Shown here piece after piece: positions 20,991 through 30,738 of a stretch of DNA of 33,406 bases; the first letter of the stretch is position 1, and each line of letters begins with the position of its first letter. A program made the position numbers and the translations under genes. The stretch lies in NCBI GenBank assembly GCA_051453625.1, contig JBOZIK010000001.1, positions 248,416,944 to 248,450,349 on the forward strand. Direction: 5' to 3'. This DNA is from Welwitschia mirabilis. Taxonomy: Eukaryota > Gnetophyta > Gnetopsida > Welwitschiales. Under the pieces are notes generated by a model. That model ran no database searches. It was not told the DNA's origin and saw nothing but the letters and a program-made list of their open reading frames with translations.

Positions 20991-22415
20991 TTTATTAAAA
21001 AGCATGTTAATACTAAGGGTTTTATTAAAAAAGCCCTCACAAAAGAGAAGAAAGCATGTTTCTCATTTGTTAAATCGAGTAATAGAGTAATAGAGAAATA
21101 GAGAAGAAATCATGTTTCATGTCGTTGATGAACTTGTGTGAAAACTTTTTATGACTATGAAGTTTACATGTGCAGGCATGCATTCCTTAACTTTTCTATG
21201 CATCTATGAGATTAGATTCATTGATTTAACTCATAAATGGTTGTTGTTTATATTTTGGTCATGCATGNNNNNNNNNNCCCTAACATGATGCTTCATCTTG
21301 ACCAGGCTGACTTCACAAGGCTTATGTTAAAAAGAGCAATTTGTTTTAGATATTCTTTTTCTCTAAATCTTGTAGTTGCTCCAAAGTTTATATTACACTT
21401 CGAACATCATGAGTCTCAAAATTTCATGATGTTGTCTATACAATTAAGCTCATTAATACCCTCTTAGAGTCTTTTTTCTTATCCCACAGTCAAAATAGTT
21501 TCTTGCCCATATTATAGACTTACCAAATCCCCTAGTTGAAGAAAACCATTTGCTCATGCATGAATGATATGATTATGCTCTTAAAATCAAATGAGGTTAT
21601 TCCTTCAATTATGCTTTAGTTAATAGAGTAAACAAATGATTGTGTACAAATAGAGGAGAAGTGATGGTAATGGCCAAAGCACATCTATTCTTATGATTTC
21701 GACTGGAGTGGGCGCTGCAATTAAGGGGTTTATAGGGGATGCACTTCTAGTTTCCTGAGCTATGTCTTCTACTATCTACTATTTAATTTCTCATTTAAAT
21801 CTATTTCATTCCCTTTGATTTTATGTTTTTCATACAAAATTTTTTATTCCTATTTTATATTATTTACATTTTTTATGGAGTTTGAATTATTCATGCTATT
21901 TGCAAGTTCTCAATGCAGTAATGTTATATCGTCCACTACTTAATGCTCTGTATGTTGAAGGCTATGCAATAATTTTGTAGAGGGTCTCTCAAGTTTTTAG
22001 CCTATACACCAAAATAAGGTATGTTTTATTAGGATTATGCTTCACTAAGAAGTATATGAAGTGAAATGTTAATGGAATTCAGTAATGATTCAGTCAACTA
22101 GAAAAGTTTTGATAGAAACCTAACAAAACTATGGAGTGACTTAGTAAAAGTATGAAGTAAAGTATAAATATTTATTACTTATCACCTTACTTATCTTGTA
22201 GGAAGTTCTTTGAGATTAAAATATTATTTCTATTTATTTTCAAAATTTACTATGTTTAAAAATTTATTTGTTAATTTTATTTTTGTCCAACTACATTATG
22301 AAAGGCCAAATGTTGTAGAATTCATAACTACTAATTCATAATCGTAATGACAGCTCTTTTAGATTTTGTGATTGCTAATACAAACTCTAATAATTAGTCT
22401 TTTGTTAATGTCTAG
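20991..22415. other. CACTA interior, left part
   Basis: No transposase motif seen on either strand. A plus frame at 21,278-21,467 (QADFTRLMLKRAICF) and a short frame at about 21,662-21,750 (NGQSTSILMISTGVGAAI, or in another frame LEWALQL) have less AT-biased composition than the surroundings. They may be parts of captured DNA, but I cannot name them. Confidence 0.35.
21268..21277. other. assembly gap, 10 N
   Basis: Ten Ns inside the CACTA element. Confidence 0.95.
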
Positions 22416-22590
22416 GTTTCACCAAAGATAAATAATAAAGATTCTACAGAAACCTTCTTGCTAAAGGTTTAATAAGTGTCTTTGAAGATCATTTAGCTTT
22501 ACTTAAAGATAAGAACTTAGGCTATAAAATAATGTCAGAGGTTCCTGATGGTTGTGACAAATCATGGTTTATTAGAAATCTAATTGAGAG
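22416..22590 (+). pseudogene. exon-like segment, possible captured host gene, part 1
   Basis: A pyrimidine-rich stretch ending in TCTAG (22,411-22,415) resembles a 3' splice site, and AG|GTATGT at 22,589-22,596 resembles a 5' splice site. Between them one frame reads FTKDK, two stops that look like former Gln codons, RFYRNLLAKGLISVFEDHLA, then LGYKIMSEVPDGCDKSWF and IRNLIE. The amino acid make-up is like an ordinary folded protein, unlike the surrounding AT-rich DNA. I do not recognise the family. It is either a captured plant exon or part of an unusual transposon protein. Other possible exons follow: one ending at about 22,838 (IENSIKK), one starting after CTACAG at 22,926, and one at about 23,262-23,400 (VDGFAVYYMDELRLL). 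Confidence 0.5.
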
Positions 22591-23823
22591 GTATGTAAAG
22601 TTATTTATTTTTATTTTCTTTGTAATTTGTAATTTTGCATAAGCCTTGACTATTTTTTGATCATTTTGCATTCATTTATTTCATTAATTATTATTCATAT
22701 TTAATTAAAATTAGATCTTTTAATGTGATATACAAGGTTTGTATGATTTATTATCACGCCTAAGATTCTAGAGTGAATTATTTTAATAGAAACTAAAATT
22801 GTTCAGATTGAAAACTCTATTAAGAAATAATTTGCTGAAGGTATTCTTTTTCTAATTACTTATCACATGTATGCACATTCTATTTTATAAAGCATAGTCT
22901 TTATACTTCTCATTCTTATCCTACAGGCAATAAAGAATCAGGCAATGGAAATTATTTCAAGTAAATGAATGGCATTAAGACACATGTGATATGGAAGAAA
23001 TGTTATAGTGTTAAACCTTTTTATGCTTAAGTTTTCTTACATAAAAACTTATATGTGCATGATACCAAGCCTTGAATATTATTATCTTTAATAACAACCT
23101 AAAAAAAAAATATGCTAACTCATCTGCAAAAGGAGAAAATTCTAGGTAAATGTTCACATATAACCTGACAATGAAATATATTAACATATAGTAAAATATT
23201 ATAAGGATAATCAACCAAAATTGACAATTGTATTTTAATTTTTCTATGATTAGAATAAAACTTGTCCATGTTCTTAAGACTCAGAAATGGATGTTGTAGA
23301 AAGAACAAGGAATGGTTGATTCCAAAGCCATAGTGGATGGTTTTGCTGTCTATTACATGGATGAATTAAGATTATTGCAAATTGTTTTGGTGTAGCAAGG
23401 CTTAGGTATCTTTACTCCCATTTATGTAAAGCACTACTTTTATCCACTATTTTAGTTTTTGAACTTCAAAGTTCCTAAAAATACACATTAATAGTAAGGA
23501 GTTCTCTAATGAATTGATGAATAAAAAAATGTGCATAAAGCTTATAGACTTGTATCAGAGAAATTAAGTTATTAGACTATGATTAGAGATGGAACTGAAG
23601 ATAATGCATAATACAACTCCTCAATTTGAATAATTGTATATGAAAATTTCCAAAAACACACTGAGAATTAGCTCTAAGGAACTAAAGAAACCAAGAAAAA
23701 TAAATGAAAGCTTTCAAGATTATGTCAATTCAACTTCTAGAGAAATTAGAAGTAAAATTTATTAGACTTCGTGTTAAGCTCTTGAAAATTGGCTATCAAT
23801 TATTTTCTCTTTTTGTTTTTTAG

Positions 23824-24190
23824 AATTCTAAGATGAAGATAATCAAACTTTTATTTCATAAAGGATTAATCTAATAATATAGCAATAGGAGTTAGTGGAT
23901 ACCAAAATAACTATTCATAGCCTTCAATAATACCTATGATGTCTGCTCAATACCCCCCTTATTTCATGCAATACTATCCACCTAATGATATGGGGCCTCA
24001 ACCTTTGATGCAGAGTTTCCATGGACATCCTTATTTTGTTGGTTATATGGGAAACCTCTACTGGCCATAGCCTATAGGTAGTTCTCATTATGGTCTACAT
24101 CCAGGTGCAAGGCAATAGTCCATAGATGGAATCCATTATGAAAGTGCTTATTTTCCATGGATACCAAGTTTACTAATTGATTTATTTTAG
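23824..24190 (+). pseudogene. exon-like segment, possible captured host gene, part 2 (Pro/Tyr/Gln-rich tail)
   Basis: The run TTCTCTTTTTGTTTTTTAG (ending 23,823) is a good plant 3' splice site. The following frame becomes readable from about 23,895 as IAIGVSGYQNNY, SAQYPPYFMQYYPPNDMGPQ, SFHGHPYFVGYMGNLYWP and SSHYGLHPGARQ, ending at TAG 24,188-24,190. Three internal stops fit former Gln codons. Such Pro-Tyr-Gln-Gly-rich sequence is typical of disordered regions in plant RNA- or chromatin-associated proteins, but the family cannot be named from this. It probably belongs to the same captured gene as 22,416-22,590. Confidence 0.5.
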
Positions 24191-27077
24191 TTGCTATAAC
24201 TACATTGAGGTGGCCTTCCATAATGCCTCCATAAAATACCTAGTAAATTGTTAATTCTAGTGATGAGGTTTTCCTTGCATATTTACAACAATATGAATTA
24301 GAATTGAAACATAAAATCTTAATATCTAATTTTAAAATTGATCAAACTACAAATATGAGTTCCCTCTATTGATCAAACTAGAATAGAAGTAAGGCTTCTA
24401 GGTTATTATAAAAAACCAGACCCTAGGTATTGCATCCAAAAGTCATAAACACATGCTTTATGTAGATAAAATCTATTAACATACTCACTAAGTATGTCAC
24501 TACTCAGCCATATGTCATGAAAGTAAACTAATAATCAATGATAACATAAAACACTTCACCTCCAAAAATAATACTTAATGAGAGTTACATATTTGTAGAA
24601 AACCAATGCTATTTCAAATACAATGTTTTACGAATAGAAACAAATAGGGAAACTACATATTAAAAGACAAAAAATGTATTAATATTTGCATGAAGTAATA
24701 ACTCACCATTTATAAATAATGACAAGTAAAATATCAAAGAAACAGGAAGAAATCTCCACATTATATTGATATCCATCTTGTCATGCTCCTATACCAGTCT
24801 TTAGTCATACATTGTAGTGGCCAGTCAATGAGAAGTTTGAGAATTTGCAATTGCTGCATAGAACTAGATATAACAATAGGAATCTGAGATGATGAAACTG
24901 ATTCACAATAATATTCTCTCTCTATTTATTCTTGATGTAAATTTCTTATACATTCGGTTGATGTTAAATGACATAAAGAGTAAGAATCTTAGATTCCATG
25001 GTTTTAATTCTCTATAGATAGGGGTGTACTCTAAGAACTTCCTATTTTAACTTTTCCTATTAATGTGGATAATTAAAATTATCCATAATCATATTACATC
25101 TTCATTTTAATTTCTTATTCACTATTATAGAAATAGATAGAGAGAAAACATTTTGAACACCATTAACTACTTGTAAGGACTAAGAACAGTAGCAGGGATC
25201 TTTATCTTCCTAGTAAGTAGCTTTCATTGCTAAATAACTATATAAAAGATCTTTCCATGAATCCCTTCAATGCTCTTAGTGCACAAATTTCCATTGCTCT
25301 AGTTTTCAGTAAAGATGTGTGAGAAATTCTAAAAGCTATGCACTCAAACACATAGATTATCTTTTCCTATGAATTGACATTAATACTCTGAAGCTTAGAT
25401 AATAATCTACAAAGTTTTCTTAAGACCTTCTAGAAGAAACTTTCAAAATGATAGTGATTACTCAAAAGATACCTTTTCTTTTCCTTTCATGCTTTTTTTT
25501 TCCTTATGCTTATCTTTCAATATTTAGGCTTTACAATAATTCTAGAAACCCACTAATTCCAAGGATGTTATTATATATTCGTTTTTTCAAGAAGTACAAG
25601 AGAGGATTCAATCCCAATACTAAAACATTTTAAGATGTAATCATTAAAAAGCAAAGGTGAGAATAAAACATAGAATTATGAAAAAATCTATGGTAAAAGT
25701 TGTAATAGAGAGCACAGTGGATTTAGAGATTATGAGGATCAAGGATTTTGTGGATGCACTTTTAGTTTTGTTTTTAAGGAATTTTGGAATTTGCAGATGT
25801 AGCTGTTGATCATTTAGATCCACTATTTCCCTTTTACAATTCATAAATCTTCCTTGTTCTTAACTTCTCTATTTTAGTTTCTCATAAGAATGAGATATCC
25901 AAGTCAGTTTGCCACATGTGTAGGATTTGGTAAAGCTTTCTTTACAAAAACTACTTGCCTTAATTAGAGTCTCTGGGGATATCCACTTTACTTCTTACTT
26001 ATCTTTCATGATCATTGTACAGTCCTTAAAATCTATATTTTATTATTCCTTGTACTACACTAAATAGATATATATATAATTTAGAATCCTTTCCCCCTCT
26101 AGGGTTCAACATTGGTAGTTATTTGAAAACATGCTTAGTGGATCTATTTGGTTCATTGTTTTAATCTTTAAGATAATACAAGTAGAGGGGACTCATTTGC
26201 ATATTTAAAAATATGCAATTTAAAAGGTTTAAACAATTAAGTGATATCTTTTGTTTAAAATGGAAAGTTATTAATATTTACATACATTGGCAATTCTCTA
26301 GAAATTGTATTTGAGGAGCCTAAGTAATGATAAAACTTGTATAATAATACCTAGCTAAGCATTAATTACATTGTGATGCTTTAGGTCACATTTATTTGTA
26401 ATCCACTGTGCTGGATGCATGTACTATTTGAGAGTAGATCATTATCCAACTAAAAAGAGGACTTGAATAGCTGCTTTCATGCCTGATTCCCAATATGAGA
26501 GCCTTTAGATTTGCTATATAACTTGTATATACTAATTAGTTACAACTTTAAGTATTGTTGAATATGGAGATGTCCAAGTGATCAATTATGTGGAAATAAT
26601 GTTTAACATATCTTGTATGCTCTTCAACATGGGATTGATAACATACTTGATTGGAAACATGAAGAATATTATTGTTAAAGGTATGAGTAGAACCATGCAC
26701 TTTGTAAGTTTGAAATTTATAAATCAACATTTTTAAGTGCTCTAAACTTAATACTAAATTTAATTCAAATTAAATATTTTATTATTAATTTAAGGTTACA
26801 TATATGTTATAAATGATGGTGGTGGTGATCAATCTAATTTTATTATAGAAGAGATTTTATTTAAACTATAATAAAAGTTGATTTTCCTACTTTCAAGACT
26901 TATTTTCCTCTCTGTAAAAAGCAGAAGTGAGAATATCTAGGGGAATAGCAAGATCATAGAAAGCAAACATTGTTGCAAGCAAGAAAAGCATACTTTAGAG
27001 GGCCTAAGGAAGTGTATTTGGGAATTGAATATAGGTCAAGAATCAATCCTTTTTTTTTCTAAATTAAAATAAGAACT
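24191..27077. other. CACTA interior, right part
   Basis: AT-rich, no recognisable gene. A short plus frame near 24,255-24,330 (SDEVFLAYLQQYELELKH) might continue the exon-like material. Small open frames at 25,448-25,633, 25,644-25,844 and 26,548-26,730 have no recognisable content. No CACTA transposase or TNPA-like domain was seen. Confidence 0.45.
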
Positions 27078-27262
27078 TTTAAGGAATTTATCATAAAGTC
27101 ATCTTAGAAGATTTTTTAAGGTGTTTTTATCACAAACGCCTTAAAAGAACTTTACCTTAGAACACCTATTGAGGCATTTTTATGACAAACATCTTAAAAA
27201 TTTTAAGATGATGCTTTTTAAGGTGTTTTTGAAAGAAATAACTTAAAAGCATTTAGGAAATT
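27078..27262 (-). repeat. CACTA right subterminal repeats with hairpin
   Basis: Several TTTTAAGG(T/C)GTTTTT-type motifs in both orientations. One pair forms an inverted repeat: TTTTAAGGTGTTT (27,114-27,126) with AAACGCCTTAAAA (27,134-27,146), separated by 7 bases, with one T-G wobble. These mirror the motifs inside the left end. Confidence 0.65.
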
Positions 27263-27275
27263 TTGTAAGGCCTGG

Positions 27276-27292
27276 CTATATTTCTAGTAGTG
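27276..27292 (-). repeat. CACTA right terminal inverted repeat
   Basis: Exact complement of 20,713-20,729. The next base (27,293) returns to gypsy gag sequence. Confidence 0.88.
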
Positions 27293-28693
27293 TCTTACCA
27301 CATTATGGTTTAATAAAGGTTGTATTGCAAGTAATCCTTGTAGTCTTTGATTTGCAAGCATAGTTTCTTAAAGAACATTAACAAGATTTTCAATGTTTAA
27401 ATTTGTCTTATCTTGATATTTTCTTAACTCATCAGTGGAATTCCTAAGTGGATCATTTTGGTTTTTTGAATTTAATATGTTTACTTGAAAATTGAAGTTA
27501 TGATGTTGGAGGTTTAAATTAATAATTTAAAAGTTTGCATTCTCAAATATATTTCTAAATGGTTTAAAATTTGGATGATTTGCTCGAAAGTTCTTAAATT
27601 TATTCTTAAAGTATTAAAATTTTGGTTGTCCATTCATCTTAGGTTGAAATTGGTTTTGATTTTGGTTTTGGTTTCTAAAGTTTAAAGAATTTTTGTTGAA
27701 ATCACATACTTATTTATAAATCTTTTCTTTGTAAGTAGGCAATAAAGAACACTATTTTATTATATGATAGTTATCTTCACACAGATTACAAGTTGTAACC
27801 ACACTGTTTTTTAGTTGTCACTTTTGCATCTAAAATCATTAGAGTGTACTTTTCTAATGTTGTCGTAAAATCCTTAATGACATTTGTTAGTTCTTTCTTT
27901 GTTTTCACTTTCTTCTTTTAGTGTTTTACTTCTTTAAGATCTTTTAGGATTTAGCCTATAGTAAAATTTTCTTTAGGTGTTAGTTTAGGGCATATTTGAC
28001 TTACTTCTACTTGTTCTTCCAATAATCTCCATGCATTTTCTAAAATGAAATATATTAAATTTTCTCCACATGAAAAATTGACAAGTTTTTTGGTTTGGCT
28101 ATTGATTCCACTATAGAAATAATCTACTAATACATCTTGAGTGAATGCATCTTTAGGTTTAGAATGTATTATAATAAAAAATCATTTAGAAGTGGAGGCA
28201 TAATCTTTATTAGGTTATTGTTGGAAATTTGTTACTTCTTTCTTTTATTTTCTTATAGTTTTTTTACTCATAAATATCTTTATAAATGCTTGTTGAACTT
28301 AGTTCCATGTTTTTAAGCTTTTATGTGAAATAATTCTTAACCATGATTATGCTTTTCCTTTTAAAGTGATGGTAAGAATAACCATATAAGTATGATCACT
28401 AATTCATTTTTTATCATTTCTAGAAGTAAGCACTAATTATTCTATGTTGACTATATGTTGGAGGGGATCTTCATCATTTTCTCCATTATAAATAGATAAA
28501 TGTTTAGATTTCTTAACTCGATAACATTACTAGGAGGTAGGTCAAAAGGATTTTGGATTTCACATTTATTATTTGAAATTAGTTCTTTAAGTGTGACATT
28601 AACATTTGGATTTATAGAGGTAGTAGATATTTTGATCAAAATAGGGGGATTAGACAAACTAACATGTTTCTATTTTTGTGAATAATTTGACAT
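27293..28693 (-). pseudogene. gypsy gag remnant with zinc knuckle
   Basis: Gag builds the virus-like particle and packages the RNA. The minus frame starts at ATG 28,693 (MSNYSQK). It runs through EIQNPFDLPPSNVIELRNL, YNGENDEDPLQHIVNIE (about 28,442-28,492) and TLKGKA-SWLRIISHKSLKTW (28,295-28,360 region), then VQQAFIKIFMSKKT, matching the gag core of plant gypsy elements (W......S...TW......F...F). At 27,749-27,790 CNLCEDNYHIIK-C forms a CX2CX4HX4C zinc knuckle, with one stop (former Gln) just before the last Cys. A Gln/Asn-rich stretch (NQNQNQNQF) and MNGQPKF follow. Many stops are TAA or TAG at likely Gln sites. The frame is cut by the CACTA element at 27,292. Confidence 0.82.
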
Positions 28694-29457
28694 TGTAATA
28701 AAATAACTTTCTTCTAAATTTTCTTTTGAAAATTTTTCTTTAGGAAAAAAATATATTTAGAAATAATGAATGCAAAAAAATATTCTTTCTCAATTCTTGA
28801 AATATTTTATGTACCTAGGGTATGCATACCTAGGTTTAGTTCATAATCGATTAGATATTTTTACATGTTTTATTCAATTAATAACTACTCTTTTTAATAT
28901 TTTATCTTTTTACTAAAGTTTATCATGTCCTAGCATGTTTAGTTCTATTTCCATATGCATTATCTCTGTGGTCATCTGAATAATGTACCTGGACAACAGT
29001 AGATATGAAAAACCCAAAAACAAAAAATAGAAGAAAANNNNNNNNNNNNNNNNNNNNNNNNNNNNNNNNNNNNNNNNNNNNNNNNNNNNNNNNNNNNNNN
29101 NNNNNNNNNNNNNNNNNNNNNNNNNNNNNNNNNNNNNATAAAATCATAAGATAACATAGAATAAAAATTAATCATCATTTATTAAGGCATCTGGATGATA
29201 AAGGGAACAATAAGATAAAAAAACTTAATTCTTAAGAAAGTTAAAAAAACCCTAAGTTTTACATGTTATTATCATCACATGTCATCTGGATAATGAGGGG
29301 GATAATAGGGTTTTATTTTTAGAACATAAAACAAAAAATGCAAAATGAAAAACCTATGTTTCTACTATAAGAATATAACACTACTATATACAAATACTTG
29401 ATTTGAAATACAAAGCACTTATCTAAGTAACAAAAATCTTCAAATCCCAAGTAGCCT
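28694..29457 (-). other. gypsy leader between primer binding site and gag
   Basis: Non-coding, with three copies of the near-palindromic module (GTCATCTGAATAAT at 28,971, GGCATCTGGATGAT at 29,186, GTCATCTGGATAAT at 29,281). One lies on the left side of the 100-N gap and two on the right. The modules may affect RNA folding or packaging, but that is speculation. Confidence 0.5.
29038..29137. other. assembly gap, 100 N
   Basis: Exactly 100 Ns, a placeholder length. Unlike the gap at 2,415, the flanks do not repeat each other. Confidence 0.95.
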
Positions 29458-29475
29458 TCCCTAGAAATGGTGCAA
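29458..29475 (-). other. decayed primer binding site, tRNA-Asp type
   Basis: The minus strand reads TTGCACCATTTCTAGGGA. It matches TGGCGCCGTTGCCGGGGA, the site used by many plant Athila/Tat elements, at 12 of 18 positions; four of the six mismatches are G-to-A or C-to-T. It lies four bases inside a possible LTR end (ACAACA). Reverse transcription would start here. Confidence 0.55.
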
Positions 29476-29478
29476 AGA

Positions 29479-30738
29479 TGTTGTGATATGTATTTGTACA
29501 AATATTATGTTTTTAAAAAATATCTAAAATTCACAAATATACATAGATTTTGCATAACATAACATACTAATATATATGGAAGTAACCTAAATGTCATAAT
29601 TCCATCAAGTGAATAAACGATAAGAAAGAGAATTAATTTAAAAAATAAAACACTTTGTAATCTCTAAGTAGAATAATAACAATGTCAAACAACAATGAAA
29701 ATGAATAAATTATGCAAATGTGATGCAAGTCCAAATGCAACTTCTATCTGATTACCAAATTAGCCTATCATAAAGATCATCCATGTATAGCCTAGATCGA
29801 TCAAGAAAAGCCGTCACTAAACCAAGACCAACTTGAGCTATTAGGTATGTCAAATAGAATATAAAAATAATGAAAAGTTAATATAAGAAATGAAATGCAA
29901 TGCACTTAAACTAATAATGCCAACCTTAATAAAGGTTTCCCTTATGATCTATATCACAAATGAAGCTTTCATGAAATCAAAAGCAGTATAAACCATAAAG
30001 GAGATGCATATAACAAAAGACAAAAAGAAAAAAGAGAGTTTTGATTAAGCTAAACCAACATCTGTGTTACAAAGCAATAGAAGTTCAATAAAGGATAGAT
30101 AGCCCAACATCAAGGGAAACATCTCTCTACAACAACAATTAATGGATCTCCTACCCTTTAATCTCCTATCATGAGAATTTCCGATGCTAAAGAAGATAAA
30201 AATGGAGTTAAGAGTAGAAGCGGTATTTATTATAAAATAGAATTTAAAATCAGCAAACACTAATAGAAATGCTAACAACACTAACATCTACATAAGAAGA
30301 TTTAAACCAAATGGCTAGAGTTTAGGGAAGTTTGATGAAGCATTATTTTTAGGTATCATCCTAGTAGTTATTCGAATGTCACAAGGGCTGATGTCATATC
30401 ATACAAGTTCCACATTAGATGTCAAATTAGTCTAATAAGTATCCTCCTTAGATTAAGTATTTCTGTCATCTTTACAGTCATTTGGACAATTAGGTAAACA
30501 ATGGAATTTTTTAAAATATTGCTTATATTACATTAGCCTCTTTAGTTGCAAGATTGTTACTTTAAATAGGAAGTATTGTACTTTACTTCAAATGATGTCA
30601 AATATAGTGAACACTACATGTTTTCATGACATTTGTCTTAGCCCTCCATTATCAATAAAACTTAATATAAACTTGTCTAATGTTCTACATAACTACTCAA
30701 AATACCTTATCAAATATGTATAATCTAGCAGCATAACA
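29479..30738 (-). repeat. gypsy 5' LTR (right copy)
   Basis: The outer 821 bp (29,918-30,738) align with the left LTR. On the minus strand it begins TGTTATGCTGC at 30,738. If the primer binding site at 29,458 is real, the LTR extends inward to about 29,479, giving 1,260 bp. The inner 440 bp have no partner in the left copy. Without that site the LTR would be 29,918-30,738. Confidence 0.7.

Larger units (their letters stand above)
20713..27292. mobile_element. CACTA (En/Spm-type) DNA transposon nested in the gypsy element
   Basis: The left end CACTACTAGAAATATAG and the right end CTATATTTCTAGTAGTG are perfect 17 bp terminal inverted repeats starting with the diagnostic CACTA. Subterminal arrays of TTAAGGC/TTAAGGTG-type motifs lie inside both ends, as is usual in this superfamily. 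The flanking trinucleotides are TTT and TCT; they could be a 3 bp target duplication with one C-to-T change. Gypsy coding sequence lies on both sides (gag right, protease left), so it jumped into the retrotransposon. At 6,580 bp with no transposase recognised, it is probably non-autonomous. Its exon-like segments suggest captured host DNA. Confidence 0.85.
14460..30738 (-). mobile_element. Ty3/gypsy LTR retrotransposon, Athila-like, decayed, split by a CACTA element
   Basis: Two direct repeats (14,460-15,276 and 29,918-30,738) enclose minus-strand remnants in the order gag, protease, reverse transcriptase, integrase, which is the Ty3/gypsy order. A polypurine tract adjoins the left LTR and a decayed primer binding site lies inside the right one. 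Reverse transcriptase and integrase motifs match plant Athila-type elements (YGKAC, VNGQRL). Without the nested 6,580 bp CACTA element the length is about 9.7 kb, in the usual range, although an internal deletion has removed RNase H and most of integrase. The flanking 5-mers (AAGGT left, TCCAT right) do not match, so the left end may be truncated. The coding regions are full of stops. Confidence 0.85.

Noticed and set aside
28500-28685. 61-codon plus-strand open frame
   Set aside because: Antisense shadow of the gypsy gag start, whose minus-strand reading has clear gag features.
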